Below, piece by piece: positions 1 through 6,887 of a stretch of DNA of 7,603 nt. How positions within the stretch are numbered: position 1 is the first letter of the stretch; every line of letters begins with the position of its first letter. Location of the stretch: positions 1 to 7,603 of the forward strand of contig CACYDL010000181.1 of the NCBI GenBank assembly GCA_902773195.1, written 5' to 3'. Source of the stretch: an uncultured Lachnospiraceae bacterium. GTDB lineage: Bacteria > Bacillota_A > Clostridia > Lachnospirales > Lachnospiraceae. The notes beneath the pieces are model-generated. The model made no database searches and was not told the origin of the DNA. It saw only the letters and a program-made list of their open reading frames with translations. Both the position numbers and the translations under genes were made by a program.

Positions 1-1308
1 GCCGGGAAGATCTCGACGCTGGCCGCCGCCTCGGCGGACACGGCCCTCAGGGCACAGAAGCCTCTCGAGGAGGCGCTTGCGGACAGGGAGATGGGGAAGC
101 TCTTCCGCGAGGTGGAGATGTCCCTCACCCAGGTGCTGGCGGAGATGGAAAACACCGGCATTGTGACCAGCAGGGAGGAACTGCTCCGGTACGGGACGAG
201 CCTGGAGTCGAGAATCAGCGGGCTCGAGAAGCGGATCTATGAGGAGGCGGGCGAGGAATTCAACATCAACAGCCCGAAGCAGCTGGGGACGATCCTGTTT
301 GAAAAAATGGGGATGAAGGGCGGCAAGAAGACGAAGACCGGCTATTCCACCGCCGCCGACGTCCTTGAGAAGCTGGCCCCGGACCATCCGATCGTCGCGA
401 ACATCCTGGAGTACAGGACCTACGCGAAGCTGAAATCCACCTACGCGGACGGACTTCCCGCCTTTATCGAAGAGGACGGGAGAATCCGCACGACCTTCCA
501 CCAGACGGTCACCGCCACGGGGCGGCTTTCCAGCGCGGATCCCAACCTGCAGAATATTCCCATGCGGGAGGAGCTGGGGCGGCAGATCCGCCGGTGTTTC
601 TATCCCGGGGAGGGCTGCGTGTTCGTCGACGCCGATTACTCGCAGATCGAGCTCCGCATCCTGGCGCACATGTCGGGAGATGAGAAGCTGATCGACGCCT
701 ACCGGCAGGAGAAGGATATCCACCGGATCACCGCCTCCCAGGTCTTCCACGTTCCCTTCGAGGAGGTGACGGACCTCATGAGGCGAAACGCCAAGGCCGT
801 CAATTTCGGGATCGTCTACGGGATCAGCTCCTTCGGTCTGAGCCAGGGACTTTCCATTTCCCGGAAGGAGGCCCAGGAGTACATCGAAAAATACTTTGAG
901 ACCTATCCGAAGATCCGGCAGTTTCTCGACGGCCTGGTCTCCTTCGCCAAGGAGAACGGCTACGCCGTTTCCCTGTTCGGCAGGAGACGGCCGATCCCCG
1001 AGCTGAAGTCCTCCAATTTCATGCAGAGAAGCTTCGGCGAGCGGGCGGCGATGAACAGCCCGATCCAGGGTACCGCGGCCGATATCATGAAGATCGCGAT
1101 GATCCGCGTGTGGAAGCGGCTGAAGAAGGAAGTGCCGTCCGCCAGGCTGGTGCTGCAGATTCACGACGAGCTGCTGGCGGAGGTCCCCGCGGCGGAAGCG
1201 GAGAAGGTCCGGACCATCTTCGAGGAGGAGATGGGCAGGGCGGCGGATCTGAGCGTAAAGCTGGAGACGGACTGCCATATCGGGACGGACTGGTACGACG
1301 CGAAATAA
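1..1308 (+). CDS. polA: DNA polymerase I, C-terminal part (5' end outside window)
   Basis: Family A DNA polymerase used in Okazaki-fragment maturation and repair synthesis. The frame is open from base 1, so this is a 435-residue C-terminal fragment; full-length enzymes are usually about 850-930 residues, and the true start, the 5' nuclease domain and nearly all of the 3'-5' exonuclease-like domain lie upstream. The polymerase domain is complete. Motif A (DYSQIELR) carries the metal-binding Asp at bases 634-636. Motif B, the O helix (RRNAKAVNFGIVYG), has the conserved Lys at 793, Phe at 805 and Tyr at 817. Motif C (QIHDEL) has the second catalytic Asp at 1165-1167. The TGRLSS and NLQNIP motifs are also present. 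The Phe in the O helix is the usual residue for discrimination against dideoxynucleotides. The ATG at 91 is internal, because homology continues upstream of it. In Bacillus, as I recall, mutM separates polA from coaE; here coaE follows directly. Whether the exonuclease domain is active cannot be judged from this fragment. Confidence 0.97.
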   Translation, partial: AGKISTLAAASADTALRAQKPLEEALADREMGKLFREVEMSLTQVLAEMENTGIVTSREELLRYGTSLESRISGLEKRIYEEAGEEFNINSPKQLGTILFEKMGMKGGKKTKTGYSTAADVLEKLAPDHPIVANILEYRTYAKLKSTYADGLPAFIEEDGRIRTTFHQTVTATGRLSSADPNLQNIPMREELGRQIRRCFYPGEGCVFVDADYSQIELRILAHMSGDEKLIDAYRQEKDIHRITASQVFHVPFEEVTDLMRRNAKAVNFGIVYGISSFGLSQGLSISRKEAQEYIEKYFETYPKIRQFLDGLVSFAKENGYAVSLFGRRRPIPELKSSNFMQRSFGERAAMNSPIQGTAADIMKIAMIRVWKRLKKEVPSARLVLQIHDELLAEVPAAEAEKVRTIFEEEMGRAADLSVKLETDCHIGTDWYDAK

Positions 1309-1311
1309 GGC

Positions 1312-1360
1312 CGTCCGACGCGGACGCGCGAGACGGGGGCGGCCCGTACGGGCGCGCCCG
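1312..1360 (+). promoter_or_regulatory. Two adjacent GC stem-loops between polA and coaE
   Basis: The first hairpin pairs CGTCCG (1312-1317) with CGGACG (1321-1326) around a 3-base loop, four bases after the polA stop. The second pairs 1334-1345 with 1350-1360 around a GTAC loop: an inner 4-bp stem, a bulged G at 1341, then 2 bp, a G/G mismatch and 4 bp. It ends six bases before the coaE ribosome-binding site AGGAG (1366-1370). No run of T follows, so this is not a standard intrinsic terminator. It may affect processing, stability or coaE translation. The pairing is visible in the sequence; the function is inferred, and GC-rich gaps form stems easily by chance. Confidence 0.4.
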
Positions 1361-1377
1361 GAAAGAGGAGAAACCGT

Positions 1378-1989
1378 ATGTACACCATCGGGGTGACAGG
1401 CGGCATCGGCGCGGGAAAATCCGAGGTGCTGGCCTATCTGGAGAAGAAGCACGGAGCCAGGGTGATCCGGCTCGACGACATCAGCCGCGGACTGCTCGTT
1501 CCCGGAACTGACGCGTACGAACGGACGGCGGAGCTTCTGGGGAGGGATATCCTTCTGGCGGACGGGAGCGTCGACCGCGGGAAAGTCGCGGAGCGGATCT
1601 TCGGGGACGAGAACCTGAGGACGAAGCTGGACGAAATCCTCCACCCCGCCGTGAAGGCGGAGGCCGTGAGGCTCATGGAGCAGGCCAGGGAGGAGGGATG
1701 CGCCCTCTTCGTGATCGAGGCCGCCCTGCTCATCGAAGATCATTATGATGCAATCTGCGACGAATTATGGTATATTTATGCGGGTGAGACCACAAGATAC
1801 AGTCGTCTTGTCTCATCCAGAGGGTACAGCCGCAGGCGGATCGAGGAGACGATGGCGCGGCAGCTGTCGGACCGGGAATTCCGGGAACACACCGATTTTA
1901 CGCTGGACAACGACGGCCGCTTCGAGGAGACGGCGAAGCGCATCGATTCCCGTCTGGCGGAGACCGCATCAGCATCGGCGGGGCTTTAA
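1378..1989 (+). CDS. coaE: Dephospho-CoA kinase
   Basis: Cytoplasmic P-loop kinase that phosphorylates the ribose 3'-hydroxyl of dephospho-CoA with ATP, the final step of coenzyme A synthesis. The 203-residue length is typical. The N-terminus has a Walker A motif, GGIGAGKS (residues 8-15). An Asp pair (33-34) in the RLDDISR segment sits where the family has D-A-D or A-D before the PG turn. The family's conserved HP follows in EILHPAV. The C-terminal half has the basic lid segment (SSRGYSRRR), the MARQLSDREF segment and the family-typical DFTLDN ending. The ATG is supported by AGGAG at 1366-1370 with a 7-base spacer and by the immediate start of the nucleotide-binding strand. Codons around 1735-1820 are AT-richer than the rest (GAT CAT TAT, then TTA, ATT, ACA, AGA, AGT, TCA), and this stretch has the only TTA codon I find in the window. 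The protein is intact there, so the patch suggests a nucleic-acid-level signal or drift, not damage. Confidence 0.96.
   Translation: MYTIGVTGGIGAGKSEVLAYLEKKHGARVIRLDDISRGLLVPGTDAYERTAELLGRDILLADGSVDRGKVAERIFGDENLRTKLDEILHPAVKAEAVRLMEQAREEGCALFVIEAALLIEDHYDAICDELWYIYAGETTRYSRLVSSRGYSRRRIEETMARQLSDREFREHTDFTLDNDGRFEETAKRIDSRLAETASASAGL
1768..1776 (+). promoter_or_regulatory. Possible extended -10 promoter element inside coaE
   Basis: TGG TATATT matches an extended -10 element (TGn next to a -10 hexamer, 5 of 6 bases to TATAAT). It lies in an AT-rich island of an otherwise GC-rich gene, about 280 bases upstream of walJ. I see no good -35 hexamer at 16-18 bases. If real, it could provide transcription for walJ independent of polA-coaE. 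Chance is the main alternative. Confidence 0.2.
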
Positions 1990-1994
1990 GCTCA

Positions 1995-2028
1995 CGCCCG
2001 TTCCTGACGGCGGGGCGCGGATATTTTT
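1995..2028 (+). terminator. Weak intrinsic terminator-like element after coaE
   Basis: CGCCC (1995-1999) can pair with GGGCG (2013-2017). A run of five T lies at 2024-2028, separated from the stem by six bases. A competing small stem, CCGT with ACGG (1998-2001 and 2007-2010), uses the same bases. The distance between stem and T-run and the long loop make this a poor terminator at best; partial attenuation between coaE and walJ is the most I would suggest. Confidence 0.2.
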
Positions 2029-2044
2029 GAAGGGTATATTCAAA
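2026..2044 (+). promoter_or_regulatory. AU-rich hairpin touching the walJ ribosome-binding site
   Basis: TTTGAA (2026-2031) is the exact inverted copy of TTCAAA (2039-2044), with a 7-base loop. The right arm overlaps the only candidate Shine-Dalgarno before walJ, AAAGGG (2042-2047, 11 bases before the ATG). The hexamer AGGGTA also occurs twice, at 2031-2036 and 2044-2049. Folding would partly mask the ribosome-binding site, but the stem has only one G-C pair and would be weak. Confidence 0.3.
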
Positions 2045-2058
2045 GGGTAAAGAATCAG

Positions 2059-2856
2059 ATGAAATTCTGCAGTATTGCGAGCGGAAGCAGCGGAAACTGC
2101 ATTTACGCGGGGAGCTCGGCGACCTCCCTCCTTGTTGACGCGGGTATCTCCGGGAAGAGGATCGAGGCCGGGCTGAGAGGAATCGAACAGACGACGGAGG
2201 ATATCGACGGGATTCTCGTCACCCACGAGCATTCCGACCACATCAAGGGACTGGGCGTCCTGGCGAGGCGCTACGGGATCCCGATCTACGCAACGGCGGG
2301 GACCATCGCCGCCATCCGGGAGTCGGGGAGCGTCGGCAAGATACCCGAGGGGCTTCTCCGGACGGTGCGGGCCGATATCCCCTTTGAGATCGGGGATCTT
2401 TCCGTCATGCCCTTCCGGGTCTCCCACGACGCGGCGGAGCCCGTCGGATACCGGATCGCCCACGAGGGAAAATCCTGCGCGGTGGCCACGGACATGGGCT
2501 GCTACGACGACTACATCGTGGAGCGGCTGCAGGGCCTCGACGTCCTCCTGCTGGAGGCAAACCATGACGTGCGGATGCTGGAGGCGGGGAGGTATCCCTA
2601 CTATCTGAAGAGAAGAATCCTCGGCGAGAAGGGCCATCTGTCCAACGAGACCAGCGGCCAGCTTCTGGGAAGGCTCCTGCACGACTCCGTCCGGGAGATC
2701 TTTCTGGGGCATCTCAGCCAGGAGAACAACTACGAAGCCCTCGCCTACGAGACCGTCTGCGACGAGGTGACCTTCGGGGACAATCCGTACAGATCGAAGG
2801 ACTTCAACATTTCAATCGCGCACAGGGACGTGCCGGGCGAGGCGGTGGTCTTCTGA
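2059..2856 (+). CDS. walJ: Metallo-beta-lactamase-fold hydrolase, YycJ/WalJ family
   Basis: Cytoplasmic metal-dependent hydrolase of 265 residues, the usual length for this family. The opening [12 protein letters not shown] and the [10 protein letters not shown] segment are characteristic of YycJ/WalJ. The metal-binding motif is HEHSDH (residues 56-61). Later ligand candidates are His123 (VSHD), Asp145 (ATDMG) and His218 (FLGHLS), which complete the two-metal site pattern. From general knowledge, Bacillus relatives are reported as mutator or DNA-exonuclease proteins and are sometimes encoded with the WalRK system; no walRK gene is visible here. The position downstream of polA fits a DNA-metabolism role, but the true substrate is not readable from sequence. 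The start is supported by the family-typical N-terminus, although the ribosome-binding site (AAAGGG, 11-base spacing) is weak and may be hidden in a hairpin. The gene lies 69 bases after coaE. Confidence 0.92.
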   Translation: MKFCSIASGSSGNCIYAGSSATSLLVDAGISGKRIEAGLRGIEQTTEDIDGILVTHEHSDHIKGLGVLARRYGIPIYATAGTIAAIRESGSVGKIPEGLLRTVRADIPFEIGDLSVMPFRVSHDAAEPVGYRIAHEGKSCAVATDMGCYDDYIVERLQGLDVLLLEANHDVRMLEAGRYPYYLKRRILGEKGHLSNETSGQLLGRLLHDSVREIFLGHLSQENNYEALAYETVCDEVTFGDNPYRSKDFNISIAHRDVPGEAVVF

Positions 2857-2875
2857 CCCGGAAGCGGGGAGAAGA
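2849..2875 (+). promoter_or_regulatory. Stem-loop across the walJ stop codon
   Basis: The outer stem pairs TCTTCT (2849-2854) with AGAAGA (2870-2875). The inner stem pairs CCCG (2857-2860) with CGGG (2865-2868) around a GAAG loop. A small internal loop (GA opposite G) separates them, giving ten base pairs in all. The walJ stop TGA (2854-2856) is inside the structure. No T-run follows, so this is better read as a 3'-end stability or processing element than as a terminator. Function is inferred. Confidence 0.4.
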
Positions 2876-2919
2876 GAAGCTGCGCCGGCCTGTCGCCAGC
2901 ATCGGGAAAGGACCTGCCT

Positions 2920-3192
2920 ATGAAGCGGACAATCATCACGGTCGTGGGGAAGGACGCCGTCGGAATTATCGCGAAGGTGTGCACCTATCTGGCCGAAAAC
3001 AGCTGCAACATCCTGGACATCTCCCAGACGATCACGGGAGGCTATTTCAATATGATGATGATCGCCGATCTCTCCGGATCGGACAAGACGTTTTCCGAGG
3101 TGCGGCAGGATCTCCACAGCATCGGCGAGGGGATCGGCGTCGTGGTTCACGTCCAGAGCGAGGAAATCTTCGACAAAATGCACCGCATCTGA
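2920..3192 (+). CDS. ACT-domain protein, UPF0237 family
   Basis: A 90-residue protein made of a single ACT domain, a small-ligand-binding and dimerising regulatory fold. The start [19 protein letters not shown] gives the first strand, the typical glycine turn (GKDAVGI) and helix. ISQTI and [10 protein letters not shown] follow as core strands, and it ends [12 protein letters not shown]. The same pattern occurs in stand-alone UPF0237 proteins such as pneumococcal SP0238, as I recall. No catalytic domain is attached, so it probably acts by binding a ligand or partner. The ATG at 2920 is preceded by GGAAAGGA (2904-2911). The stop is eleven bases before the start of the UPF0210 gene, whose ribosome-binding site begins next to that stop. 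This tight pairing suggests the two proteins act together. The ligand is unknown; amino acids are common ligands of ACT domains but nothing here shows which. Confidence 0.9.
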   Translation: MKRTIITVVGKDAVGIIAKVCTYLAENSCNILDISQTITGGYFNMMMIADLSGSDKTFSEVRQDLHSIGEGIGVVVHVQSEEIFDKMHRI

Positions 3193-3203
3193 AGGAGCTG
3201 TTC

Positions 3204-4568
3204 ATGATCGGCATATCGGAAGTTCTGGAAACCAACAAAATGATCGAACAGGAGAACTTCGACGTCCGGACGATCACCATGGGCATCAGCCTGCTTGACT
3301 GCGCAGGCCCGGACGTGGAGACCCTGTGCAGCCGGATCCGCGAGAAGATCCTCCGGAGAGCCGAGAAGCTGGTGCTCACCGGGGAGGAGATCTCGGAGGA
3401 GTTCGGCATTCCCATCGTAAACAAGCGGATCAGCGTGACGCCCGCCGCCCTCGTCGGAAGCGCCGCCTGCCGCTCCGTCGGCGATTACGTCAGAATCGCC
3501 CGGACGCTGGACGAATGCGCCGCGTCGGCGGGCGTCAATTTCATCGGAGGCTTCAGCGCCCTCGTGTCCAAGGGCATGACCGAATCGGACGAGCTTCTGA
3601 TCCGGTCCATTCCCGACGCTCTCTCTTCCACGGAGCGGGTCTGCAGCTCCGTCAATGTGGGCTCCACCAGGCAGGGCATCAATATGGACGCCGTGCGCCT
3701 CATGGGGGAGATGATCACCCGGACGGCGGAGAAAACCCGGGACAGGGACGGGCTGGGCTGCGCGAAGCTGGTGGTATTCTGCAACGCGCCGGACGACAAT
3801 CCCTTCATGGCGGGTGCGTTTCACGGCGTCACCGAGCCGGACTGCGTGATCAACGTGGGCGTCTCCGGGCCGGGCGTCGTCAAGGCCGCCCTCGAGGAGT
3901 GCCGTGACTCCGACTTCGGAGAGCTGTGCGAGACTATCAAGAGAACCGCCTTCAAGATCACCCGGGTGGGCCAGCTGGTCGCCGAGGAAGCCTCCCGGAG
4001 ACTCGGCGTGCCCTTCGGGATCGTCGATCTCTCTCTGGCGCCGACTCCCGCCGTGGGAGATTCGGTCGCGGACATCCTCAAGGAAATCGGCGTGGAGGAG
4101 GCCGGCGCCCCCGGCACCACCGCCTCCCTGGCCCTGCTCAACGACCAGGTCAAAAAGGGCGGCCTGATGGCTTCCCACTACGTGGGAGGACTCTCCGGGG
4201 CATTCATCCCCGTCAGTGAGGACCAGGGCATGATAGAGGCCGTGGAGCGAGGGGCCCTCACCCTCGAGAAGCTCGAGGCGATGACCTGCGTCTGTTCCGT
4301 CGGACTGGATATGATCGCGATTCCGGGGGATACGTCCTCCGCCGCCATATCCGGGATCATCGCGGACGAGATGGCCCTGGGGATGATCAACCAGAAGACC
4401 ACCGCCGTCCGCCTGATCCCCGCCTGCGGGAAAAAGGTGGGTGATTCCGTGGAATTCGGCGGTCTGCTGGGACACGCGCCCGTCATGTCCGTCAATTCCT
4501 TCGGCTGCGGGCGTTTCGTGAACCGCGGGGGACGGATTCCCGCCCCGGTCCACAGCTTCAGGAACTGA
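3204..4568 (+). CDS. UPF0210 (DUF711) family protein, PFL-like fold, unknown function
   Basis: A 454-residue protein, about the normal family length. The start at 3204 is chosen over the longer open frame beginning at 2979, because GAAGGAG (3191-3197) lies six bases before it and the family begins with the segment [14 protein letters not shown]. The upstream extension is only a shadow of the ACT gene. Recognisable family segments are [15 protein letters not shown] near the N-terminus, [12 protein letters not shown], the [17 protein letters not shown] segment (Cys147 just precedes it), and the C-terminal [12 protein letters not shown]. The family is assigned to the pyruvate formate-lyase-like fold, but I see no glycyl-radical motif (RVSGY type) at the C-terminus, so radical chemistry of that kind is not supported. 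No signal peptide or membrane segment is evident. The neighbour order ACT then UPF0210 is, as I recall, the same as SP0238-SP0239 of pneumococcus. The biochemical role is not known to me. Confidence 0.92.
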   Translation: MIGISEVLETNKMIEQENFDVRTITMGISLLDCAGPDVETLCSRIREKILRRAEKLVLTGEEISEEFGIPIVNKRISVTPAALVGSAACRSVGDYVRIARTLDECAASAGVNFIGGFSALVSKGMTESDELLIRSIPDALSSTERVCSSVNVGSTRQGINMDAVRLMGEMITRTAEKTRDRDGLGCAKLVVFCNAPDDNPFMAGAFHGVTEPDCVINVGVSGPGVVKAALEECRDSDFGELCETIKRTAFKITRVGQLVAEEASRRLGVPFGIVDLSLAPTPAVGDSVADILKEIGVEEAGAPGTTASLALLNDQVKKGGLMASHYVGGLSGAFIPVSEDQGMIEAVERGALTLEKLEAMTCVCSVGLDMIAIPGDTSSAAISGIIADEMALGMINQKTTAVRLIPACGKKVGDSVEFGGLLGHAPVMSVNSFGCGRFVNRGGRIPAPVHSFRN

Positions 4569-4574
4569 GAAGAC

Positions 4575-5771
4575 ATGACGACAGCCGGGATCATCTGCGA
4601 ACTGAATCCATTTCACCGCGGCCATGAGCGCATCATCCGGGCCGCGCGGCGGGCCGGTGCGGACCGGGTGATCCTGGTCATGAGCGGCGACTATGTACAG
4701 CGGGGCCTCCCCGCTGTATTTCCCCGTCACCTGAGAGCGGCCTCGGCGCTGCGCGGCGGGGCGGACGCCGTTCTCGCGCTGCCTTCCCGATGGGCGACGG
4801 CCTCGGCGGAGTCCTTCGCCGGCGGGGCGGTGGGAATCCTCGACAGCCTCGGCGCCGTCGACCTGCTGGTTTTCGGCAGCGAGAGCGGCGACGGGGAGAG
4901 AATCGAGGCCTGCGCCTCCGTGCTGGCGGAAGAGCCGGCGTCCTACAGGACGGCCCTGAGGGAACATCTGAGAACCGGCCTGTCCTTTCCGCGGGCCAGG
5001 GCGGCCGCCCTGCCGAAATACGCGGAGCTTCTGGGGAGCCCCAACGACATCCTGGCGGTGGAATATGTAAAGGCCCTGATCCGCCGGCATTCTTCCGTAA
5101 GGCCTGTGGCGGTGAAGCGGGAGGGGGAGAACTATCTCAGCGACCGGTACGAGGGAACGCTTCTTTCGGCCGCGTCCGTCCGGAGGGCGATCCGTGAGGG
5201 AAGGGCCGACGTGACGGAGCGGGCCGTCCCCGCGGAGGTGCTGCCGGCCATGCGGAAGGAGCTGGACGCGGCCGGATGGGCCGGGCCCGACGAGTTCTCC
5301 CTGCTTTTGGCCGACAGGCTTCTTTCCGCGGAGTCTCCGGAGGATCTTCTTGCCTTCGAGGACGTCACGGAGCCCCTCGCCGGGACGTTTTTCCGGGAGC
5401 GGAACCGGTTCGTCTCCTTCACCTCCTTCGCGGAGCGGTGCGCGTCCCGGTCGGTGACGCTGACCCATGTAAACCGGGCTCTCCTTCATATCACGCTCGG
5501 CATAAGGCGCCTCGACGGCGGCGAAGAGCCGCTTTGGACCCAGCTCCTCGGCTTCCGGGACGAGGCGGGGGAGCTCGTGGGCAGGCTGAGGGACAGCTGC
5601 CGGATCCCCCTCGTCGTGAATCCGCCGAGGGAACGGAAGCGGCTTCCGGAGCCCGTCGCCGGACTCTTCGACGAGGAGATGCGGGTCTGTGATCTCTACC
5701 GGAGGGCGAGAGCCCAAAGAGGCGGCGCCGCGGGCGGTCCGGAGATGGCCGAGCCTCTCATAAAAGTCTGA
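4575..5771 (+). CDS. tmcAL: tRNA(Met) cytidine acetate ligase
   Basis: Cytoplasmic RNA-modifying enzyme, formerly YlbM. In Bacillus it activates acetate with ATP to acetyl-adenylate and acetylates cytidine 34 of elongator tRNA-Met. The 398-residue protein opens with the HIGH-type nucleotide-binding motif of the nucleotidyltransferase fold, ELNPFHRGH (residues 9-17). MSGDYVQRG (36-44), ALPSRWATASAESFA (68-82) and FGSE (100-103) follow. Further on are the NDILAVEY segment and the SAASVRRAIREG segment, matching the family's (S/A)AS(S/T)IR motif. The C-terminal RNA-binding part (ALLHITLGIRR, then LLGF and DLYRRA) is present, and the ending is near-normal. Length is slightly below the roughly 400-415 residues usual for Bacillus. 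The start is six bases after the UPF0210 stop. The ribosome-binding site is modest (AGGA at 4560-4563, within the upstream gene), pointing to translational coupling. The pta-ackA genes downstream make acetate and ATP, its substrates. Confidence 0.93.
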   Translation: MTTAGIICELNPFHRGHERIIRAARRAGADRVILVMSGDYVQRGLPAVFPRHLRAASALRGGADAVLALPSRWATASAESFAGGAVGILDSLGAVDLLVFGSESGDGERIEACASVLAEEPASYRTALREHLRTGLSFPRARAAALPKYAELLGSPNDILAVEYVKALIRRHSSVRPVAVKREGENYLSDRYEGTLLSAASVRRAIREGRADVTERAVPAEVLPAMRKELDAAGWAGPDEFSLLLADRLLSAESPEDLLAFEDVTEPLAGTFFRERNRFVSFTSFAERCASRSVTLTHVNRALLHITLGIRRLDGGEEPLWTQLLGFRDEAGELVGRLRDSCRIPLVVNPPRERKRLPEPVAGLFDEEMRVCDLYRRARAQRGGAAGGPEMAEPLIKV

Positions 5772-5778
5772 AAAAAGC

Positions 5779-5806
5779 TTGATGAATTTCGGACGGCCGT
5801 TATAAT
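5779..5806 (+). promoter_or_regulatory. Sigma-70/SigA-type promoter for pta-ackA
   Basis: The -35 element TTGATG (5779-5784, 4 of 6 to consensus) and a perfect -10 TATAAT (5801-5806) are separated by 16 bases. Transcription should start near 5812-5814, leaving a roughly 50-base AT-rich leader before pta. The -35 begins eight bases after the tmcAL stop. The 8-base palindrome ACGGCCGT (5793-5800) fills the half of the spacer next to the -10. This is the clearest promoter in the window. No intrinsic terminator is visible after tmcAL, so readthrough from upstream may add to it. Confidence 0.8.
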
Positions 5807-5865
5807 TATGGTATGTATTGAATTTAAATAAAAACCCATGAAAATTTGGAAAGGAGCGGGATATT

Positions 5866-6867
5866 ATGGGATTTATTGACGAGATCAAGGCCAAGGCGAA
5901 AGCCGACAAGAAGACGATCGTCCTTCCGGAGTCGATGGACAGGAGAACCTTTGAGGCGGCGGAGAAGATTCTCAGGGAAGACATCGCCAACATCGTCCTG
6001 ATCGGCACGCCGGAGGAGATCGCGAAGAACGGAGAGGGATTCGACCTGACAGGGGCGACCATCGTCGATCCGTTCAACGACCCCAACAAGCAGAAGTACA
6101 TCGACAAATTCGTCGAGCTTCGCGCCAAGAAGGGCGTCACGCCCGAGGCGGCGAAGGAGCAGATGGAGAAGGACTATATGTATTACGCCTGCCTGATGTG
6201 CAAGTGCGGCGACGCGGACGGCGTCGTCTCCGGCGCGTGCCATTCCACGGGCAACACCATCCGTCCCGCCCTTCAGCTGCTCAAGACGAAGCCCGGCATC
6301 AGCAGCGTCTCCGGCTTCTTCCTGATGGAGGTCCCGGACTGCGACCTCGGAGAGCACGGCCTCTTCGTGATGGCGGACTGCGCGGTCAACGTCGACTTTG
6401 ACTCCGAGAAGCTCGCTGAGATCGCGGCTCTTTCGGCGGAGTCCTTCCGCAGCTTCGTGGGAGCGGAGCCCAGGGTGGCGATGCTTTCCTACTCGACCAA
6501 GGGCAGCGCGAAGCACGACGACGTCACCAAGGTGTCCGAGGCCGTCAGGATCGCCCACGAGAAGCATCCCGAGATCAAGCTCGACGGCGAGCTCCAGCTC
6601 GACGCCGCCCTCGTCCCCTCCGTCGCGGAGCTGAAGGCCCCCGGCAGCGAGGTGGCCGGCTGCGCGAATACGCTCGTCTTCCCGAGCCTTGAGGCCGGAA
6701 ATATCGGCTACAAGCTGGTTCAGAGACTTGCGAAGGCCAACGCCTACGGCCCCGTCCTTCAGGGACTCGCGATGCCCGTCAACGATCTGTCCCGCGGCTG
6801 CTACGCGGACGACATCGTCGGCGTCGTGGCGATGACGGCGGTTCAGGCGCAGGTGTCTGCCGACTGA
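5866..6867 (+). CDS. pta: Phosphate acetyltransferase
   Basis: Cytoplasmic enzyme converting acetyl-CoA and phosphate to acetyl phosphate and CoA, the first step of acetate formation. The 333-residue protein is the short single-domain form, without the N-terminal regulatory extension of the long enterobacterial enzymes. Residues implicated in the Methanosarcina thermophila enzyme occur at the same numbers, as I recall them: Arg133 (NTIRPA), Cys159 (VPDCDLG), Arg287 (VQRLAKA), and Ser309, Arg310 and Asp316 in the NDLSRGCYADDIV segment. The MLSYSTKGSA, DGELQLDAA and KAPGSEVAG segments are also family-typical. The ATG at 5866 has a strong ribosome-binding site, AAGGAG (5851-5856), with a 9-base spacer. 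A dedicated promoter lies upstream, and ackA follows after 85 bases. No TTA, CTA or TCA codons occur, which is why the whole gene is open on the opposite strand too. Confidence 0.97.
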   Translation: MGFIDEIKAKAKADKKTIVLPESMDRRTFEAAEKILREDIANIVLIGTPEEIAKNGEGFDLTGATIVDPFNDPNKQKYIDKFVELRAKKGVTPEAAKEQMEKDYMYYACLMCKCGDADGVVSGACHSTGNTIRPALQLLKTKPGISSVSGFFLMEVPDCDLGEHGLFVMADCAVNVDFDSEKLAEIAALSAESFRSFVGAEPRVAMLSYSTKGSAKHDDVTKVSEAVRIAHEKHPEIKLDGELQLDAALVPSVAELKAPGSEVAGCANTLVFPSLEAGNIGYKLVQRLAKANAYGPVLQGLAMPVNDLSRGCYADDIVGVVAMTAVQAQVSAD

Positions 6868-6887
6868 GTTCACGAACCATCAGTTCC

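Noticed and set aside
1110..1511. 133-codon + frame spanning the polA end and coaE start
   Set aside because: Overlaps two real genes out of frame and its translation is Gly/Arg-rich shadow sequence.
1763..1773. 11-base sequence AATTATGGTAT shared between coaE (1763-1773) and the pta promoter region (5804-5814)
   Set aside because: Several shared 11-mers are expected by chance in a window this size, and both copies lie in AT-rich patches.
1969..2712. 247-codon reverse frame opposite walJ
   Set aside because: Antisense shadow of walJ bounded by its TCA/TGA complement; no ribosome-binding site or domain pattern.
2979..3203. N-terminal extension of the UPF0210 gene to an upstream ATG
   Set aside because: The extension is an out-of-frame reading of the ACT gene with low-complexity Arg/Gly/His content; the start at 3204 has a good ribosome-binding site and matches the family N-terminus.
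5838..5879. Small upstream frame (13 codons) overlapping the pta start, and a 7-codon frame at 5808-5831
   Set aside because: The first has no Shine-Dalgarno. The second starts before the predicted transcription start. Neither is likely to be translated.
3147..6140. 997-codon open frame on the reverse strand
   Set aside because: It lies antisense to three convincing + strand genes, is codon-aligned with two of them, and is explained by their lack of TTA, CTA and TCA codons. Its translation is rich in Arg, Gly, Pro and His with no recognisable domain.
5824..6873. 349-codon reverse frame covering the whole pta gene
   Set aside because: Same codon-aligned antisense artefact; the + strand Pta has all family motifs and a strong promoter and ribosome-binding site.
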